DNA of 16,228 bases, taken from NCBI GenBank assembly GCA_007131625.1, contig SLQC01000382.1, positions 1 to 16,228 of the forward strand, read 5' to 3'. This stretch comes from Balneolales bacterium. Lineage in GTDB: Bacteria; Bacteroidota; Rhodothermia; Balneolales; Natronogracilivirgulaceae. Every line of letters begins with the position of its first letter. Positions within the stretch are counted from its first letter, which is position 1. A program made the position numbers and the translations under genes. Below are positions 14,956-16,228 of the stretch, one piece after another. The notes beneath the pieces are model-generated. The model made no database searches and was not told the origin of the DNA. It saw nothing but the letters and a program-made list of their open reading frames with translations.

Positions 14956-16228
14956 TCAACTGAAAAAGAAATAGATCAATATAATCATTACAACCAGCAA
15001 CACGGACAGAGAAACATCCTTCCAGTTCCAGCTAGCCCGCGAATCGCTGCGGTCCTTGTCCGTAAGGGTTCCAAATGTAAGTCCTGAAATTTTTTCATAA
15101 TCGGGAGCTTTCGTCATATAACTGACACCCACCATCACAGCTACGCATGTAAGAAAAATGACCAGACTGTAATACTGAAAGAAAATATTACTGACAATCC
15201 ACAAGAAAGATCCTTCTGTATAACTGAATCCGTCGATAAGCGCAACAGGTGTATCGATGGCCAATCGGAATATTCCCATCACGAATCCGACGCCCAATGC
15301 AGCCAGACACCCTTCTTTATTCAACCGTTTACTGTAAACACCCAAAAAGAATACAACAAAAATAGGAGGTGCGAGGTACGACTGTACACCTTGCAGATAG
15401 TCATACAGACCCCGGCTTCCCTGGATCACAGGAATCCAAAGCAACCCGATAATTACCATGATGACAGTTGCAATCCGCCCCATCCATACCAAACGCTCTT
15501 CAGAGGATTCCGGTCTGAATTTCTTGTAGAAATCCATCGTAAACAACGTAGATGACGCATTGAATACACCGGCCAGTGAACTCATCAGTGCTGCTAACAA
15601 CCCGGCAACAACAATCCCCCGTATACCCACAGGTAATACATGCGTAACCAGCATCGGAAATGCTGCCTGGGCATTTTGGGTAATCACCTCACCGTCTTCA
15701 CCGATCATCGTTTGCTGTAATGCTTCAATTTCGCCCGATTGTGCCAAGGCAAAAGTAATGATGCCGGGAATAATGAAAATAAATATCGGAAGAAGCTTCA
15801 AAAAAGCAGCAGCGATTGAACCCCGGCGTGCTTCCTGAACATTTTCGGCACCCAGCGCCCGCTGGACAATGTATTGATCGGTTGTCCAGTACCACAAACC
15901 CACGATCGGTGCCGCGAATAGCATACCAAGCCAGGGATAATTGCTGTTGAAATACCAGGCCATTCGATTTTCTTCCAGCACCGGGGCCCAGGTAGCCTCC
16001 ATTCCTTCCGGTACAAGCGGCTTCCACATATCAAACATCTCATCACCGGCAATTTCAACCAACCGGCCCCAACCACCGATTGCTTCCAACCCGTAAATCA
16101 GGACAAGTAATGAACCGAATACCAGTACAAGAGTTTGCAGTGCTTCCGTATAAGCCACAGCTCTCAATCCTCCCATAACCGTGTACGCACCTGTAAAGAC
16201 GATTACCAGGATAGATCCCAGCCAAAAA
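14956..16228 (-). CDS. Sodium:solute symporter, SGLT-like (N-terminus outside window)
   Basis: The C-terminal 423 or so residues of an SSS-family sodium-coupled transporter. The frame remains open to the window edge; the ATG at 16176 is internal, because the residues before it (LGSILVIVFTGAYTV) continue a membrane helix. GGLRAVAYTEALQT, the WYWTTDQYIVQRALGA helix and the SSLAGVFNASSTLFTMDFYKK helix follow the pattern of sugar transporters of the SGLT/vSGLT group; TDQ matches the human SGLT1 type at the sugar-facing site, and the Ser residues of the last helix are in the usual sodium-site region. About ten hydrophobic spans are visible, ending in a final helix (VLLVVMIILIYFFFS). A sugar or sugar derivative driven by Na+ is the likely substrate, which fits a marine or saline habitat and a sulfatase-rich neighbourhood. 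The 54-bp gap to apbE holds no clear terminator. Confidence 0.92.
   Translation of the reverse strand, partial: FWLGSILVIVFTGAYTVMGGLRAVAYTEALQTLVLVFGSLLVLIYGLEAIGGWGRLVEIAGDEMFDMWKPLVPEGMEATWAPVLEENRMAWYFNSNYPWLGMLFAAPIVGLWYWTTDQYIVQRALGAENVQEARRGSIAAAFLKLLPIFIFIIPGIITFALAQSGEIEALQQTMIGEDGEVITQNAQAAFPMLVTHVLPVGIRGIVVAGLLAALMSSLAGVFNASSTLFTMDFYKKFRPESSEERLVWMGRIATVIMVIIGLLWIPVIQGSRGLYDYLQGVQSYLAPPIFVVFFLGVYSKRLNKEGCLAALGVGFVMGIFRLAIDTPVALIDGFSYTEGSFLWIVSNIFFQYYSLVIFLTCVAVMVGVSYMTKAPDYEKISGLTFGTLTDKDRSDSRASWNWKDVSLSVLLVVMIILIYFFFS

Noticed and set aside
1..16228. CRISPR, tRNA, rRNA, transposon ends and direct repeats
   Set aside because: No regularly spaced repeats, no tRNA-like arms, no transposase or integrase frames, and no long flanking repeats were noticed by eye.

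Overview
The window looks like a chromosomal segment from a marine or saline member of the Bacteroidota/Balneolota group. This is an inference from family composition: several Cys-type sulfatases, a ThuA-like protein, secreted lipoproteins, moderate base composition, acidic secreted proteins, and mostly weak or absent Shine-Dalgarno sites. No rRNA, tRNA, CRISPR array, transposase or integrase was seen. Gene density is high. The longest gaps outside genes are about 170-180 bp (3105-3283 and 13240-13412), so no stretch over 300 bp lacks a gene.

Layout. 1-1091 (+) is the 3' part of an MFS transporter, with its start outside the window. A hairpin at 1125-1149 lies in the convergent gap. From 13754 down to 1193 everything is on the minus strand. 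In transcription order it runs: a 5'-truncated sulfatase remnant, a lipoprotein sulfatase (11722-13239), a secreted beta-propeller sugar-dehydrogenase-like protein (9944-11623), a ThuA-like protein (9141-9884), a sulfatase with C-terminal HEAT-like repeats (7206-9086), a possible small ORF (7056-7184), a second lipoprotein sulfatase (5663-7072), an octaheme c-type cytochrome with HEAT and TPR repeats (3284-5569), a GalU-type nucleotidyltransferase (2202-3104) and a glucuronokinase-like GHMP kinase (1193-2221) that overlaps it. On the plus strand apbE follows (13870-14901). Convergent to it is an SGLT-type sodium:solute symporter (14956 to the window end, N-terminus outside).

How the genes may work together (inference). 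The three intact sulfatases, all with a Cys formylglycine site, plus a fourth in decay suggest desulfation of a marine sulfated polysaccharide outside the cytoplasm. The propeller dehydrogenase could oxidise a released sugar and pass electrons to the octaheme lipoprotein. ApbE flavinylates extracytoplasmic electron carriers, so it would fit an envelope redox theme. The SSS and MFS transporters would bring sugars in. The kinase plus uridylyltransferase resemble a two-step salvage route from free glucuronate to UDP-glucuronate, known best from plants. No SusC/SusD pair, glycoside hydrolase, polysaccharide lyase or regulator is visible, so the glycan itself cannot be named from this window.
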